Assembly (NCBI RefSeq): GCF_029581195.1
Contig: NZ_CP120737.1
Span: forward strand, 2,170,001 to 2,234,000
Source: Solwaraspora sp. WMMD791
GTDB taxonomy: Bacteria > Actinomycetota > Actinomycetes > Mycobacteriales > Micromonosporaceae
DNA: 64,000 bases
Direction: 5' to 3'
The notes below the pieces were generated by a model. The model was not told the DNA's origin, ran no database searches, and was given only the letters and a program-made list of their open reading frames with translations. A program made the translations under genes and the position numbers. Below are positions 31,819-40,594 of the stretch, one piece after another (within the stretch, counting starts at the first letter, position 1; each line of letters opens with the position of its first letter).

Positions 31819-32327
31819 CCGACTCCTCTCCGTACCGCCCGCCAGGGGCCGCACCCGCGTCCGGCGGACCGGATGACCTGGACCGCGTGAGATGTCGCGA
31901 TGTACTGCCCAGTCCGTGCCACGGTGAATCCTGCTGTCCGTCACGTCCCCTTCGGGTAGGTGTCAGCAGCGAATGGACCGACCCACCCGTGAGTCGGCGA
32001 CGATCACGGACGGTTACCCGGGCCGGCCCGGTTCATGTCCGACGACGCCCAGGTCCTGCGGGTCGTCGGATCGGTTGAACCCGCACGGTCACCACCACGT
32101 ACTCCAGTCGGGAGGCGGACCCCGGCTGCCTGGGCCGGGCCGGGTCATCCTGCGGATGGCGCGGCGACGGGAGGCCGGGTCATCCTGTGGATGGCGTCAG
32201 GTAGGAGAATGGATAGCCTGAGAGGCGTGTGGGGTACCTGCGGCGGGTGGCAACGGTGCCCACGTGACCCGGCGGCGGGCGGCCGGACCGACCGGTCCGC
32301 TGACGCCGCACGACGAGGAGGAGGGTC
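31819..32327. other. 509-nt intergenic region between the usp gene and moxR
   Basis: Divergent promoter region with no convincing gene. It holds a pair of near-identical 24-bp direct repeats (32138-32161 and 32173-32196, one mismatch). A possible -10 for the moxR operon, TAGCCT (32214-32219), would give a ~100-nt leader; no good -35 is visible. Confidence 0.6.
32138..32196. repeat. Two 24-bp direct repeats upstream of moxR
   Basis: GGCCGGGTCATCCTG, N, GGATGGCG occurs at 32138-32161 and 32173-32196, with a 35-bp offset. Each carries the near-dyad CATCCTGNGGATG. The pair lies about 20 nt upstream of the candidate -10, so a regulator-binding role is plausible. Confidence 0.6.
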
Positions 32328-33395
32328 GTGACCCAAGACATCTGGGACGATCTGGGTGCTCCGTTGCCCCATGACGAGTTCCGCACCGTGACCGATGCGA
32401 TCGTGGCCAACATCGAGCAGGTCATCGAGGGGAAGACCGCAACGGTCCGGTTGGCGCTCGCCGTCCTGCTCGCCGAAGGCCACCTCCTGATCGAGGATGT
32501 TCCTGGCGTCGGCAAGACCAAGCTGGCCAAGACGCTCGCGCGGTCCATCGACTGTTCGGTACGCCGGATCCAGTTCACCCCCGACCTGCTGCCCAGCGAC
32601 GTGACCGGGGTCAGCGTCTACAACCAGGACAACCACGACTTCGAGTTCAAGCCCGGAGCGGTGTTCGCCAATCTGGTGGTCGGTGACGAGATCAACCGGG
32701 CGTCACCGAAGACGCAGGCCGCGTTGCTGGAGTGCATGGAGGAGCGGCAGGTCACCGTCGACGGTACGACCTACGAGCTGCGCACGCCGTTCATGGTGAT
32801 CGCCACCCAGAACCCGATCGAGATGGAGGGCACCTATCCCCTGCCGGAGGCACAGCGGGACAGGTTCACCGCCCGGATCGCGATGGGGTACCCGGATCCG
32901 AGCGCCGAGTTGGCGATGCTCGACGGACACGGTGCGGTGGACCCCATCCACCAGTTGCGGCCGGTCTCGGACGCCAACGGCGTACGGCAGCTGATCGCCA
33001 CCGTCCGGGAGGTGCACGTGGCCGACCCGGTCAAGCAGTACGCGGTGGACCTGGTGACCGCGACCCGGGAGTCCCCGGAGCTGCGGCTGGGCGCGTCGCC
33101 CCGGTCGACCCTGCAGCTGCTGCGCACCGCTCGTGCGGTCGCCGCGTTGGAGGGCCGCGACTACGTGCTCCCCGACGACCTGCAGGCACTGGCCGTGCCG
33201 GTGCTCGCCCACCGGCTCATCCCGACCGCCGAGGCGCAACTGGCCCGGCGTACCACCGACGCGATCATCGCGGAGCTGGTCCACCGGCTCCCGCTGCCGC
33301 ACGAGCGGCAGCGGCCGGCGGCAGCGGCGTACGACGGTCGGCCCTTCGGTGCCGAGGGCGTGGCGCCGGTGCCGTTCGATTCCCGGGGGCGCTGA
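32328..33395 (+). CDS. MoxR-family AAA+ ATPase
   Basis: A 355-residue cytoplasmic chaperone-like ATPase. Walker A is EDVPGVGKTKLAKTLA (about 60-75) and Walker B is VVGDEINRASPKTQAAL; ATQNPIEMEGTYPLPEAQRDRF is a MoxR signature. GTG 32328 follows GAGGAGGAGGG. First gene of a three-gene operon with DUF58 and transglutaminase proteins, a conserved actinobacterial set of uncertain function. Confidence 0.94.
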   Translation: MTQDIWDDLGAPLPHDEFRTVTDAIVANIEQVIEGKTATVRLALAVLLAEGHLLIEDVPGVGKTKLAKTLARSIDCSVRRIQFTPDLLPSDVTGVSVYNQDNHDFEFKPGAVFANLVVGDEINRASPKTQAALLECMEERQVTVDGTTYELRTPFMVIATQNPIEMEGTYPLPEAQRDRFTARIAMGYPDPSAELAMLDGHGAVDPIHQLRPVSDANGVRQLIATVREVHVADPVKQYAVDLVTATRESPELRLGASPRSTLQLLRTARAVAALEGRDYVLPDDLQALAVPVLAHRLIPTAEAQLARRTTDAIIAELVHRLPLPHERQRPAAAAYDGRPFGAEGVAPVPFDSRGR

Positions 33396-33398
33396 TCG

Positions 33399-34697
33399 AT
33401 GCGTGAGGCGCTGCGCGGCCTAACCACCCGCGGCCGGTCGTTCCTGGCGGCCGGCACCGCGGCGGTCGTGTCGGCGCTGATCCTCGGCGAGAAGGACCTG
33501 CTGCGGGTCGCCATCCTGTTGGCCCTGCTCCCGCTGCTGGCCGCGGCCTACGTGGGTCGCAGCCGGTACAAGCTGGCCTGCACCCGCTCGTTGGAGCCGC
33601 ACCGGGTGCCGGTGGGCGCCAACGCCCGGGTGGTCCTGCGCCTGCACAACCTGTCCCGGTTGCCGACCGGCACCCTGCTACTGGAGGACCGGCTGCCGTA
33701 CGCCCTGGGGACCCGCCCCCGGGTGGTGCTGGAACGGCTCGGCGCCCAGCAGGCGAGTTCGGTGGCGTACACGGTGCGCGCCGACGTCCGGGGCCGCTAC
33801 GAGGTCGGACCACTGGTGGTCCGACTGACCGACCCGTTCGGGTTGTGCGAGTTGACCCGGGCGTTCCCCAGCGTCGACCGGCTCACCGTGATCCCGCAGG
33901 TCACCGCGCTGCCGACGGTCCGGCTGGCCAGCGAGTACGCCGGCTCGGGCGACAGCCGGGCCCGGTCGGTGGCGGTGCACGGCGAGGACGATTCGGCGAC
34001 CCGGGAGTACCGGCGCGGCGACGACCTGCGCCGGGTGCACTGGAAGTCGACCGCCCGGACCGGGGAACTGATGGTGCGCCGTGAGGAGCAGCCCTGGGAG
34101 AGCCGGGCCACCGTGGTGCTCGACACCCGGGCGTACGCCCACCAGGGTGACGGACCGACGGCCAGTTTCGAATGGGCGGTGGCGGCGACCGCGAGCGTCG
34201 CCGTACACCTGCGCGGCAACGGTTACCGGCTGCGGCTGGTCACCGGCCTCGGCGTCGACACCGACGCGACCGAGGCCGACGGCGACGGCCTGCTGCTGGA
34301 CTGTCTGGCCGATGTCACCGCCAGTCAACGCAGCGACGTCGCGACCCTGGTCGAGCAGGTCCGTCGCCGGTCGGACAGTTCACTGGTGGTGGCCGTGCTC
34401 GGCGCGTTGACCCTGCCCGAGGCCGAGTTGCTGGCCGGGTTGCGCGGCAACCGGTCGACCTGCGTCGCGCTGTTGATCGACAGTCACGGCTGGCTGAACC
34501 TGGGCGACAGCGAGCGGGCCGAGGCGGCCCGGACGCAGGGGGCGGCGGCGCTGTCGCTGTTGCAGAGCGGCTGGCGGGTGATCGGAGTGAACCACGGCGA
34601 CCAGTTGCCGTCGTTGTGGCCGCAACTGGCGCGTGGACCACAGGGCTTCGCCTGGCGGGCGGCGTTGGCCGAGACGGTAGCCGGAGGTGTCAAATGA
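33399..34697 (+). CDS. DUF58 domain-containing membrane protein
   Basis: A 432-residue protein with two N-terminal membrane segments (about 15-50) and the DUF58 signature REYRRGDDLRRVHWKSTARTGELMVR near residue 205, followed by a von Willebrand-like C-terminal region. It starts 3 nt after moxR and ends in an ATGA overlap with the next gene. Confidence 0.92.
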   Translation: MREALRGLTTRGRSFLAAGTAAVVSALILGEKDLLRVAILLALLPLLAAAYVGRSRYKLACTRSLEPHRVPVGANARVVLRLHNLSRLPTGTLLLEDRLPYALGTRPRVVLERLGAQQASSVAYTVRADVRGRYEVGPLVVRLTDPFGLCELTRAFPSVDRLTVIPQVTALPTVRLASEYAGSGDSRARSVAVHGEDDSATREYRRGDDLRRVHWKSTARTGELMVRREEQPWESRATVVLDTRAYAHQGDGPTASFEWAVAATASVAVHLRGNGYRLRLVTGLGVDTDATEADGDGLLLDCLADVTASQRSDVATLVEQVRRRSDSSLVVAVLGALTLPEAELLAGLRGNRSTCVALLIDSHGWLNLGDSERAEAARTQGAAALSLLQSGWRVIGVNHGDQLPSLWPQLARGPQGFAWRAALAETVAGGVK

Positions 34698-37174
34698 CCG
34701 GCCGCAGACATCTGGGCCTGGTCGCCGCGGCGGCCACCCTGATGGCCGCCGCCCCGATGGGGACCATCTTCGCCAGTTGGACCTGGTTGGTGCAGTGTGC
34801 GATCACCGTCGCGCTGGTCTCCGGGGCCGGCCTGCTGGCCCGGACGCTGGGCGGACCGGCCTGGCTGCACCCGGTGGCCATGGTGGGTGCCCTGCTGCTC
34901 GGGCTGACCTGGCTGTTCCCCAGCGGCGACGAGTTCCTCGTGGTGCTGCCCTCCCCCGCGACCTTCGCCCACTTCGGCGGACTGTTCGCCCAGTCCGCGC
35001 AGGACGTGCACGCCTACGGCGTACCGGTGCCCGACGGCGACGCCCTGCTGTTCATCACGGCCCTGGGCATCGGCGCGGTCGCCGTCGTCGTCGACGTGCT
35101 GACGGTGACGTTGCGCCGGCCCGCGCTGGCCGGTCTGCCGATGCTGGCCATCTACTCGGTGCCGGTGGCGATCTACGTGGACAGTGTGCCGGCGGTGCCG
35201 TTCGTGGTGGGCGCGATCGGTTACCTGTGGCTGCTGATGGCCGACAACGTCGACCGGGTACGCCGGTTCGGCCGACGCTTCACCGGCGACGGCCGGGACG
35301 TGGACGTGTGGGAGCCGTCGCCGCTGGCCGCCGCCGGCCGCCGGCTGGCGCTGGTCGGTGTGGTGGTCGCGGTGGCGGTTCCGGTGGCGATCCCCGGGAT
35401 GACCTCGGGGCTGCTGACCAATCTCAGCGGTGCCGGCGTGGGCGGCACCGGCCTGGGCACCGGACCGGGGCAGGTGAACCTGTTCGCGGCGTTGAGCGGC
35501 CAGCTCAACCAGAGCGAGGTCACCGAGATGCTGCGGGTGACGACGAACGATCCGGATCCGGGGTATCTGCGGATCGGGATCGCCGACGAGATCAGCCAGG
35601 AGGGCTTCGCCAACCGGTCGCCGGGTGGGCGGCCAGGGTCGGCGTCGGCGCTGCCCGACCCTCGGGAGGATCCCCGGCTGCTCAGCACCGGGGTGACCCG
35701 GGAGGAGTTCGAGGCGACCGTCGAGGTCGCGCAGGGCTTCAACATGGCGTTGCTGCCGACGTACCCGGTGCCGGTGCGGATGCGCGACGTGGACGGCAGC
35801 TGGGCGTACGACCGGACCGCACAGGTCGTCTTCTCCGGCCGGTCCCGGGCACGGGGCATGACCTACGGCTTCGACTACGTCCGTTCCTCGTACACGCCGG
35901 GCGCGCTGCGGCGGTCGCAGCCGCTGCCGGCCGACGACGACCTACGGGTACGGCTCACCGAGGTGCCGCAGGTCCCGCAGGTCACGGCCCTGGTCGAGGA
36001 GTTGACCGCGGGTGCGCGGACCGACTACGACCGGGTACGGGCGATCTACGACCACTTCTCCCGTGACAACGGCTTCACCTACAGTCTGGCCACCGAGGGC
36101 GGTACGGCCAGCCAGGACATCGTCAACTTCCTCGACAACAAGGTCGGCTTCTGCCAGCAGTACGCGGCGGCCATGGCGTGGCTGGTACGGGCCGCGGACA
36201 TTCCGGCCCGAGTGGCGTTCGGCTTCACCAACGGCTCCCGGCGGGTGGAGAACACCTACACGTTGACCAACCTCAACCTGCACGCCTGGACCGAGGTCTA
36301 CTTCGACGGGCTCGGCTGGGTGCCGTTCGATCCCACTCCGGCGGCGAGCGTGCCGGGGTCGGTGCGCTCCGAGTGGGCGCCGGACGTGGACGCCCCCGAC
36401 GAGGCCGGTCCGTCCGCCGCGCCGACCGTCGGGCCGACCGCCGGGCCGTCGGCGGCGCCGCTGCCGCAGACCGATCCGAACAACGTCGGCCCTGGTGACG
36501 AGGGCCTGGCCGGGGCGTCGACCACACCGACGGGCCCGAGGTGGCCGTTGTGGACGCTGGCGGCGGTGGCGGTCCTGTTGGCGCTGGCGGCGGTGCCGGC
36601 GGTGCGACGGGCCACCGTACGTCGCCGGCGGCTCAGCCGCACCCTGAGCTCGGCGTCCGGGGACGGCACCGACCTGGCCCCGGCACCCGACGGCGGAGCC
36701 GGCCCGGTCATGGTGGTCACCGGTGCCGACCCTGGGGCGGCCCGGGCGCATGCGCACGCCGCCTGGAGCGAGCTGATCGACACCATGGTCGATCTGCGGG
36801 TGCCGGTGGACCGGTCGGAAACGCCCCGGGCGACCGCCGAGCGGCTCGCGGCGATCGGGTCGGTCCGCGACGGCGGGGCGACCGACGCGGTACGGCTGCT
36901 CGGCCGGGCCGAGGAGCGGGCGCGGTACGCCCGGCAGCCGATGCAGGGCGGGGCGTTGGTCGAGGCGCTCGACCGGACCCGGGCGGCGTTGGCGGCGGGC
37001 GCGAACCGTCGGACCCGGCTGCTGGCCCGGCTGCTGCCGCCGTCGGTGCTGCTGCACTGGCGCGCACAGGTCGTGGACACGTACGGGCGGTTGTTCGGGG
37101 TGGTCGCGCAGTGGCGGGACGCCGCCGCCCGGTTCAGCCCGCGCCGGCTGTTGGCGAGCCGGCTGGGCCGCTGA
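34694..37174 (+). CDS. Transglutaminase-like membrane protein (TgpA/DUF3488 type)
   Basis: An 826-residue protein with about six N-terminal membrane segments (DUF3488 region) and an extracytoplasmic transglutaminase-like domain. The catalytic triad C487 (GFCQQYA), H530 (LHAWTE) and D546 (FDPTP) is intact. A Pro/Ala-rich linker, one further membrane segment and a DUF4129-type tail follow. ATG 34694 overlaps the DUF58 stop, ruling out the longer upstream frame. Substrate unknown. Confidence 0.92.
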   Translation: MTGRRHLGLVAAAATLMAAAPMGTIFASWTWLVQCAITVALVSGAGLLARTLGGPAWLHPVAMVGALLLGLTWLFPSGDEFLVVLPSPATFAHFGGLFAQSAQDVHAYGVPVPDGDALLFITALGIGAVAVVVDVLTVTLRRPALAGLPMLAIYSVPVAIYVDSVPAVPFVVGAIGYLWLLMADNVDRVRRFGRRFTGDGRDVDVWEPSPLAAAGRRLALVGVVVAVAVPVAIPGMTSGLLTNLSGAGVGGTGLGTGPGQVNLFAALSGQLNQSEVTEMLRVTTNDPDPGYLRIGIADEISQEGFANRSPGGRPGSASALPDPREDPRLLSTGVTREEFEATVEVAQGFNMALLPTYPVPVRMRDVDGSWAYDRTAQVVFSGRSRARGMTYGFDYVRSSYTPGALRRSQPLPADDDLRVRLTEVPQVPQVTALVEELTAGARTDYDRVRAIYDHFSRDNGFTYSLATEGGTASQDIVNFLDNKVGFCQQYAAAMAWLVRAADIPARVAFGFTNGSRRVENTYTLTNLNLHAWTEVYFDGLGWVPFDPTPAASVPGSVRSEWAPDVDAPDEAGPSAAPTVGPTAGPSAAPLPQTDPNNVGPGDEGLAGASTTPTGPRWPLWTLAAVAVLLALAAVPAVRRATVRRRRLSRTLSSASGDGTDLAPAPDGGAGPVMVVTGADPGAARAHAHAAWSELIDTMVDLRVPVDRSETPRATAERLAAIGSVRDGGATDAVRLLGRAEERARYARQPMQGGALVEALDRTRAALAAGANRRTRLLARLLPPSVLLHWRAQVVDTYGRLFGVVAQWRDAAARFSPRRLLASRLGR

Positions 37175-37512
37175 CCCCCCGGCGGACCACTTTCGGGAAT
37201 CCGGCCACCTGTGGCCGGCGGGCCCGGCATAATCGCCCTCGTGCCACAGCGGCGATCCGTCGAGCGCGGTCAACGGACCGACGGGACAGTTCGCGCCCCG
37301 GTCCGGGGCGCTGCCGTGGTGTGCGACCGCGCTGCCGTGGCATGCGCGACCGCGACCAGGGCACGGGTAGCGGCGCCGGTCACGATCACCCGGTCGCCGG
37401 CACCGGCCAACGACGCAGAGTCAGGCGGCGATGCCCGGGGCACGGTGGCACCGGGCACGACGCGTTCACCCGGGCCGGGCAGGTCCCGGGTAGCAGGGCT
37501 CCGCTGGTCAGG
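37175..37512. other. Intergenic region with convergent flanks
   Basis: 338 nt between convergent genes. It contains a hairpin terminator at 37201-37218. The remainder is GC-rich, with open frames on both strands that have no ribosome site or recognisable domain; no gene is called. Confidence 0.6.
37201..37218 (+). terminator. Hairpin terminator after the moxR operon
   Basis: CCGGCCAC-CT-GTGGCCGG is a perfect inverted repeat 26 nt beyond the transglutaminase stop. No U-tract. Confidence 0.6.
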
Positions 37513-37899
37513 TCAGCGGTGGCCCTCCGGCCGCTGGCGCCAACGCTCCTCCAGCCGGTCGATCAGCGATGACCGTCGCCCGCTGCGGGTCCTGCGGCTC
37601 GTCGTCCCGCCGACCACCCGCAGATCGGGTGCGCTGGACTTGCGCTGGGACTGCATGGCGAACGCCGCAGCGCCGAGCATGACCACGAAACCGGCCACGC
37701 CCAGCAGCGGCACTTTGCTCACTGTGCCGTAAACGACCAGGGCAAGGCCAATGATGATCACACCGGCAGCGACGAGCAGGCGACGCCGCGCGTGGAAACG
37801 CGGGTCGCTGGCGCGCACGGCCGAGGCGAATTTGGGGTCCTCGGCAAGCGACCGCTCGATCTGCTCGAACAGCCGCTGCTCGTGCTCCGAGAGCGGCAC
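37513..37899 (-). CDS. DUF3040 domain-containing membrane protein
   Basis: A 128-residue protein typical of actinobacteria. It starts PLSEHEQRLFEQIERSLAED, the DUF3040 hallmark, followed by two membrane segments (about 39-80) and a basic tail. GTG 37899 has GGAGGAG at 5 nt. Function unknown; such genes often lie near cell wall or division loci. Confidence 0.92.
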   Translation of the reverse strand: MPLSEHEQRLFEQIERSLAEDPKFASAVRASDPRFHARRRLLVAAGVIIIGLALVVYGTVSKVPLLGVAGFVVMLGAAAFAMQSQRKSSAPDLRVVGGTTSRRTRSGRRSSLIDRLEERWRQRPEGHR

Positions 37900-38161
37900 G
37901 GCACTCCTCCCCGGTCACCGTTGGTCGGCCCGGTCGGACCGACAGACCGTGGCAGCCAACCGGCTGCTTACCCGCAAGTCTACGAGGGGGTTCGCGGGTC
38001 GGAAAGCCGGACGACGGACCGCCTAGGTTGATTTTCCGTCCGGTGGACGTCATCACCTGGTAACAGCGTAGCCGCCCGTTCCCACTGAGTCCCGTCCGCC
38101 CTTCGGCCAGCATCGACAAACCGGGCGATCTTCGCGCGATCGGGTTACCCCGTCGGCTGAG

Positions 38162-39373
38162 TCACCCGGTGGCCACCAACAGTGGGATGGCCAGCTCGAC
38201 CTCGGTCGCCCCGCCGTGGAATCCGACGAGTGCCGACATACCGGGTTCTGTCGCGGTGGACAGCACCACGTACCGGTCCTGGCAGGTCACCACGACGTCA
38301 CCGATGCGGGCCTGGTGTGCCGGCGGCACCGGGCCGAACCAGCCCGCCTCGATCAGTGCGTTCCGTTCGGTCACCTCGACGGCCGGTCCGAGAACCGCCC
38401 GCCAGGCGGCCACCACGTCGGCGGCGGCGCCCGGCCGGGTGTGCAGGTAGCGCACCCGGGGTTCGCCGGCCACCACCCGTACCCCCTCCTGCAGCCGGGG
38501 ATCGGCGTCCAGGTCGACCCGGTACGCCGGCCCGGCCGGCACGTTGAGCTGGCCGTGGTCGGCGGTCACCAGCAGCGCCGCGTCCGACGGCAGCCCGTCG
38601 ACCACCCGTCCGATCAGCCGCTCCAGCCCGGCGGCGGCCAGCTGCCACTGCGGTGAGTCGACCCCATGGACGTGGCCGGCCCGGTCGAGGTCCGGGTGGT
38701 ATCCGTAGACCAGGGCCGGCCCGTCGGCGACGGCGACCGCCGCCAGCAGGCCGGCGGCGAGATCGTCGACGCCGTCGGCCTCCCGGTAGGTGCCGCCCCG
38801 GTTGGCCGCGACGGTCAGCCCGCTGCCGGCGAACTCACCCCGGCTCACCACGCTCACCGCGACGCCGGCGGCGGCAGCCCGCTGCCAACAGGTGTCCAGC
38901 GGCTGCCACGACATCGGGTCCGGGTCGTCGGTCCAGTAGGTGTGGGTCAGCACCCGGTCGGTACCCGGCATCAGGAGGCGGAAGCCGAGGACACCGTGTG
39001 CGCCGGGTGGGGTGCCGGTGCCGAGGCTGACCAGACTGGTGGGAGTGGTCGACGGGAAACCGGTGGTCAGGCGGCGGGCGTGCCGGCCGGCGGCCAGCTG
39101 CGCCAGGGCCGGGGCGTGTCGACCGGCAGCCGGCAGCTGGTGCCAGCCGAGGCCGTCGATCAGCAGCACGACGACCCGCCGTACGCCGGCCAACGGGTCG
39201 GCCAGCCGCAGCGGGTCGACCGCGCCGGGCACTCCGAGGACGGCGAGCACACTGGGCACGACCTCGGCGAGGCTGGCCACGCCGTACTCGGGTCGGGCCG
39301 GGCGCAGCAGGTGCGCCGGGGTGGCCGGCGGCTCGGCGTCGACTCTCGCGCTGGGCGGCTCGGCGTCACTCAT
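38162..39373 (-). CDS. Alkaline phosphatase superfamily / nucleotide pyrophosphatase-type phosphodiesterase
   Basis: A 403-residue protein. Metal-binding and nucleophile motifs are LLIDGLGW (D73), GFPSTTPTSLVSLGTG (Thr nucleophile region near 109), HPDLDRAGHVHG and VTADHGQLNV. This is the type I phosphodiesterase/nucleotide pyrophosphatase pattern. No signal peptide is seen. ATG 39373 overlaps the upstream methyltransferase stop (ATGA); longer in-frame readings are shadows. Substrate unknown. Confidence 0.9.
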   Translation of the reverse strand: MSDAEPPSARVDAEPPATPAHLLRPARPEYGVASLAEVVPSVLAVLGVPGAVDPLRLADPLAGVRRVVVLLIDGLGWHQLPAAGRHAPALAQLAAGRHARRLTTGFPSTTPTSLVSLGTGTPPGAHGVLGFRLLMPGTDRVLTHTYWTDDPDPMSWQPLDTCWQRAAAAGVAVSVVSRGEFAGSGLTVAANRGGTYREADGVDDLAAGLLAAVAVADGPALVYGYHPDLDRAGHVHGVDSPQWQLAAAGLERLIGRVVDGLPSDAALLVTADHGQLNVPAGPAYRVDLDADPRLQEGVRVVAGEPRVRYLHTRPGAAADVVAAWRAVLGPAVEVTERNALIEAGWFGPVPPAHQARIGDVVVTCQDRYVVLSTATEPGMSALVGFHGGATEVELAIPLLVATG

Positions 39374-40119
39374 GGCGCGGGGCGCCGGGCGAACAGGTGC
39401 AGCTGGGTGGCGAGGTCCCGGTAGGGCGGGTGGGCGGCGGCGGCGAGTTCCAGGTCGAGCACCGCCTGCGGGTCGCCCTCGGCGACGGCCGCCGGCAGCA
39501 GATCGGCCAGTACGCGTACCCCATGGGTCTGCTCGACCTGCAGCCCGGCGGCGACGAGCAGCGCGACGGCGCTGGCCGCGTCGTAGCGGCGGCGCAGGGT
39601 GTCCCGCGTGCCGGCGGTGCCCTGCGGGTCGGTCAGCAACGCGGCGGCGAGGTCCAGGTGGCCGTTGACCGCCCGGGCCAGCACGGCGGCGGCCCGGCCG
39701 GCGACCAGGACGCTGGCCGCGCCGCCGGGGCGCAGCGCGGCGGCCAGGGACTCGACCACCCGGGCCGGATCGTCGACCACCTCCAGCACGGCGTGGCACA
39801 GCACCAGGTCGGCGCTGGCCGGCGCGATCAGGTCACCGAGCGCGTCACCGTCGCCCTGCACGGCCCGGATCCGCTCGGCGACGCCCGCCTCGGCGGCGCG
39901 GCGGGTCAGCGCGGCCAGGGCGTCCGGGCTGGCGTCGACGACGGTGACCTGATGGCCGGCCTCGGCCAGCGGTACGGCGAACCCGCCGGTGCCGCCGCCG
40001 ACGTCGACGACGGTGAGGGTGCGGTCACGGTGGCGGTCCAGCTCCTGCCGCAGCACGGACCAGACCACGGCGGTCCGGGGGCTGACCGTCGGGCCGCTCG
40101 GGATGTGTGTGCGCTCCAC
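39370..40119 (-). CDS. Class I SAM-dependent methyltransferase
   Basis: A 249-residue protein with SAM motif I VVDVGGGTGGFAVPLAEAG, motif II VTVVDASPDAL and the LVLCHAVLEVVDD segment, as in SmtA/UbiE-like enzymes. GTG 40119 (VERTHIPSGPTVSPRTAVVW) matches relatives. It has no ribosome site but a TAGGCT box seven nt upstream, so the mRNA is probably leaderless. It is coupled to the following phosphodiesterase. Substrate unknown. Confidence 0.88.
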   Translation of the reverse strand: MERTHIPSGPTVSPRTAVVWSVLRQELDRHRDRTLTVVDVGGGTGGFAVPLAEAGHQVTVVDASPDALAALTRRAAEAGVAERIRAVQGDGDALGDLIAPASADLVLCHAVLEVVDDPARVVESLAAALRPGGAASVLVAGRAAAVLARAVNGHLDLAAALLTDPQGTAGTRDTLRRRYDAASAVALLVAAGLQVEQTHGVRVLADLLPAAVAEGDPQAVLDLELAAAAHPPYRDLATQLHLFARRPAP

Positions 40120-40126
40120 CCGCGCG

Positions 40127-40132
40127 AGCCTA
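40127..40132 (-). promoter_or_regulatory. Candidate -10 of leaderless methyltransferase mRNA
   Basis: TAGGCT on the minus strand, followed by exactly 7 nt and GTG 40119. Confidence 0.5.
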
Positions 40133-40224
40133 TCGGCCGTCGGGGGCGGCGTGCCCGGCGCGGCCCGCGCGGCCGGTCGGTCGACCGTCCGCAACCGGTC
40201 CGCTCCACCGCCGGTACTGCGCGA

Positions 40225-40254
40225 TTGACGGTATATCGGATTGCACAGTAGTCT
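40225..40254 (+). promoter_or_regulatory. Leaderless promoter of padR-HAAS operon
   Basis: TTGACG (40225-40230), 18-nt spacer, TAGTCT (40249-40254), then 7 nt to GTG 40262. Both boxes are good matches, so transcription should begin at the start codon. Confidence 0.75.
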
Positions 40255-40257
40255 GCA
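40242..40257. promoter_or_regulatory. Candidate PadR operator over the -10 box
   Basis: The imperfect palindrome TGCACAGTAGTCTGCA (12 of 16 symmetric) covers the -10 element, as expected for autorepression by the PadR protein. Confidence 0.45.
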
Positions 40258-40261
40258 CACC

Positions 40262-40594
40262 GTGGATACCACCCAGCTTCTCAAAGGGGTGCTCGACCTC
40301 GCCGTCCTCGCCGTGCTTCGGCACGACGACGGGTACGGCTACGACATCCTGCGCCGGCTGCGTACCGCCGGGTTGACGGAGGTCGGTGACGCCTCGGTCT
40401 ACGGCACGCTGCGCCGGCTGTTCCAGGCCGGCCTGCTCACCACCTACGTGGTCCCGTCCGAGGAAGGGCCGCACCGCAAGTACTACTCACTCAACTCCGC
40501 CGGCCGCGACCAGCTGACCCGCTCGGGTAAGAACTGGCGCGACTTCGCCGCGACCATGGACGACCTGCTCGACGATCGGGGGGTGGCGGCGTGA
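40262..40594 (+). CDS. PadR-family transcriptional regulator
   Basis: A 110-residue winged-helix regulator: TTQLLKGVLDLAVLAVLRHDDGYGYDILRRL, VYGTLRRLFQAGLLTTYVV and PHRKYYSLNSAGRDQL are the PadR core. GTG 40262 gives VDTTQLLKG; no ribosome site, leaderless promoter. Its stop overlaps the next gene's GTG (GTGA), the usual pairing of PadR with a HAAS-domain membrane protein. Confidence 0.92.
   Translation: MDTTQLLKGVLDLAVLAVLRHDDGYGYDILRRLRTAGLTEVGDASVYGTLRRLFQAGLLTTYVVPSEEGPHRKYYSLNSAGRDQLTRSGKNWRDFAATMDDLLDDRGVAA

Noticed and set aside
37211-37732. Plus-strand frame of 173 codons after the transglutaminase gene
   Set aside because: No ribosome site or family; it overlaps the DUF3040 gene antisense and has low-complexity composition.
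38162-39799. Longer reading of the phosphodiesterase gene
   Set aside because: The extra 142 codons run antisense-like through the methyltransferase gene; ATG 39373 with an ATGA overlap is the better start.
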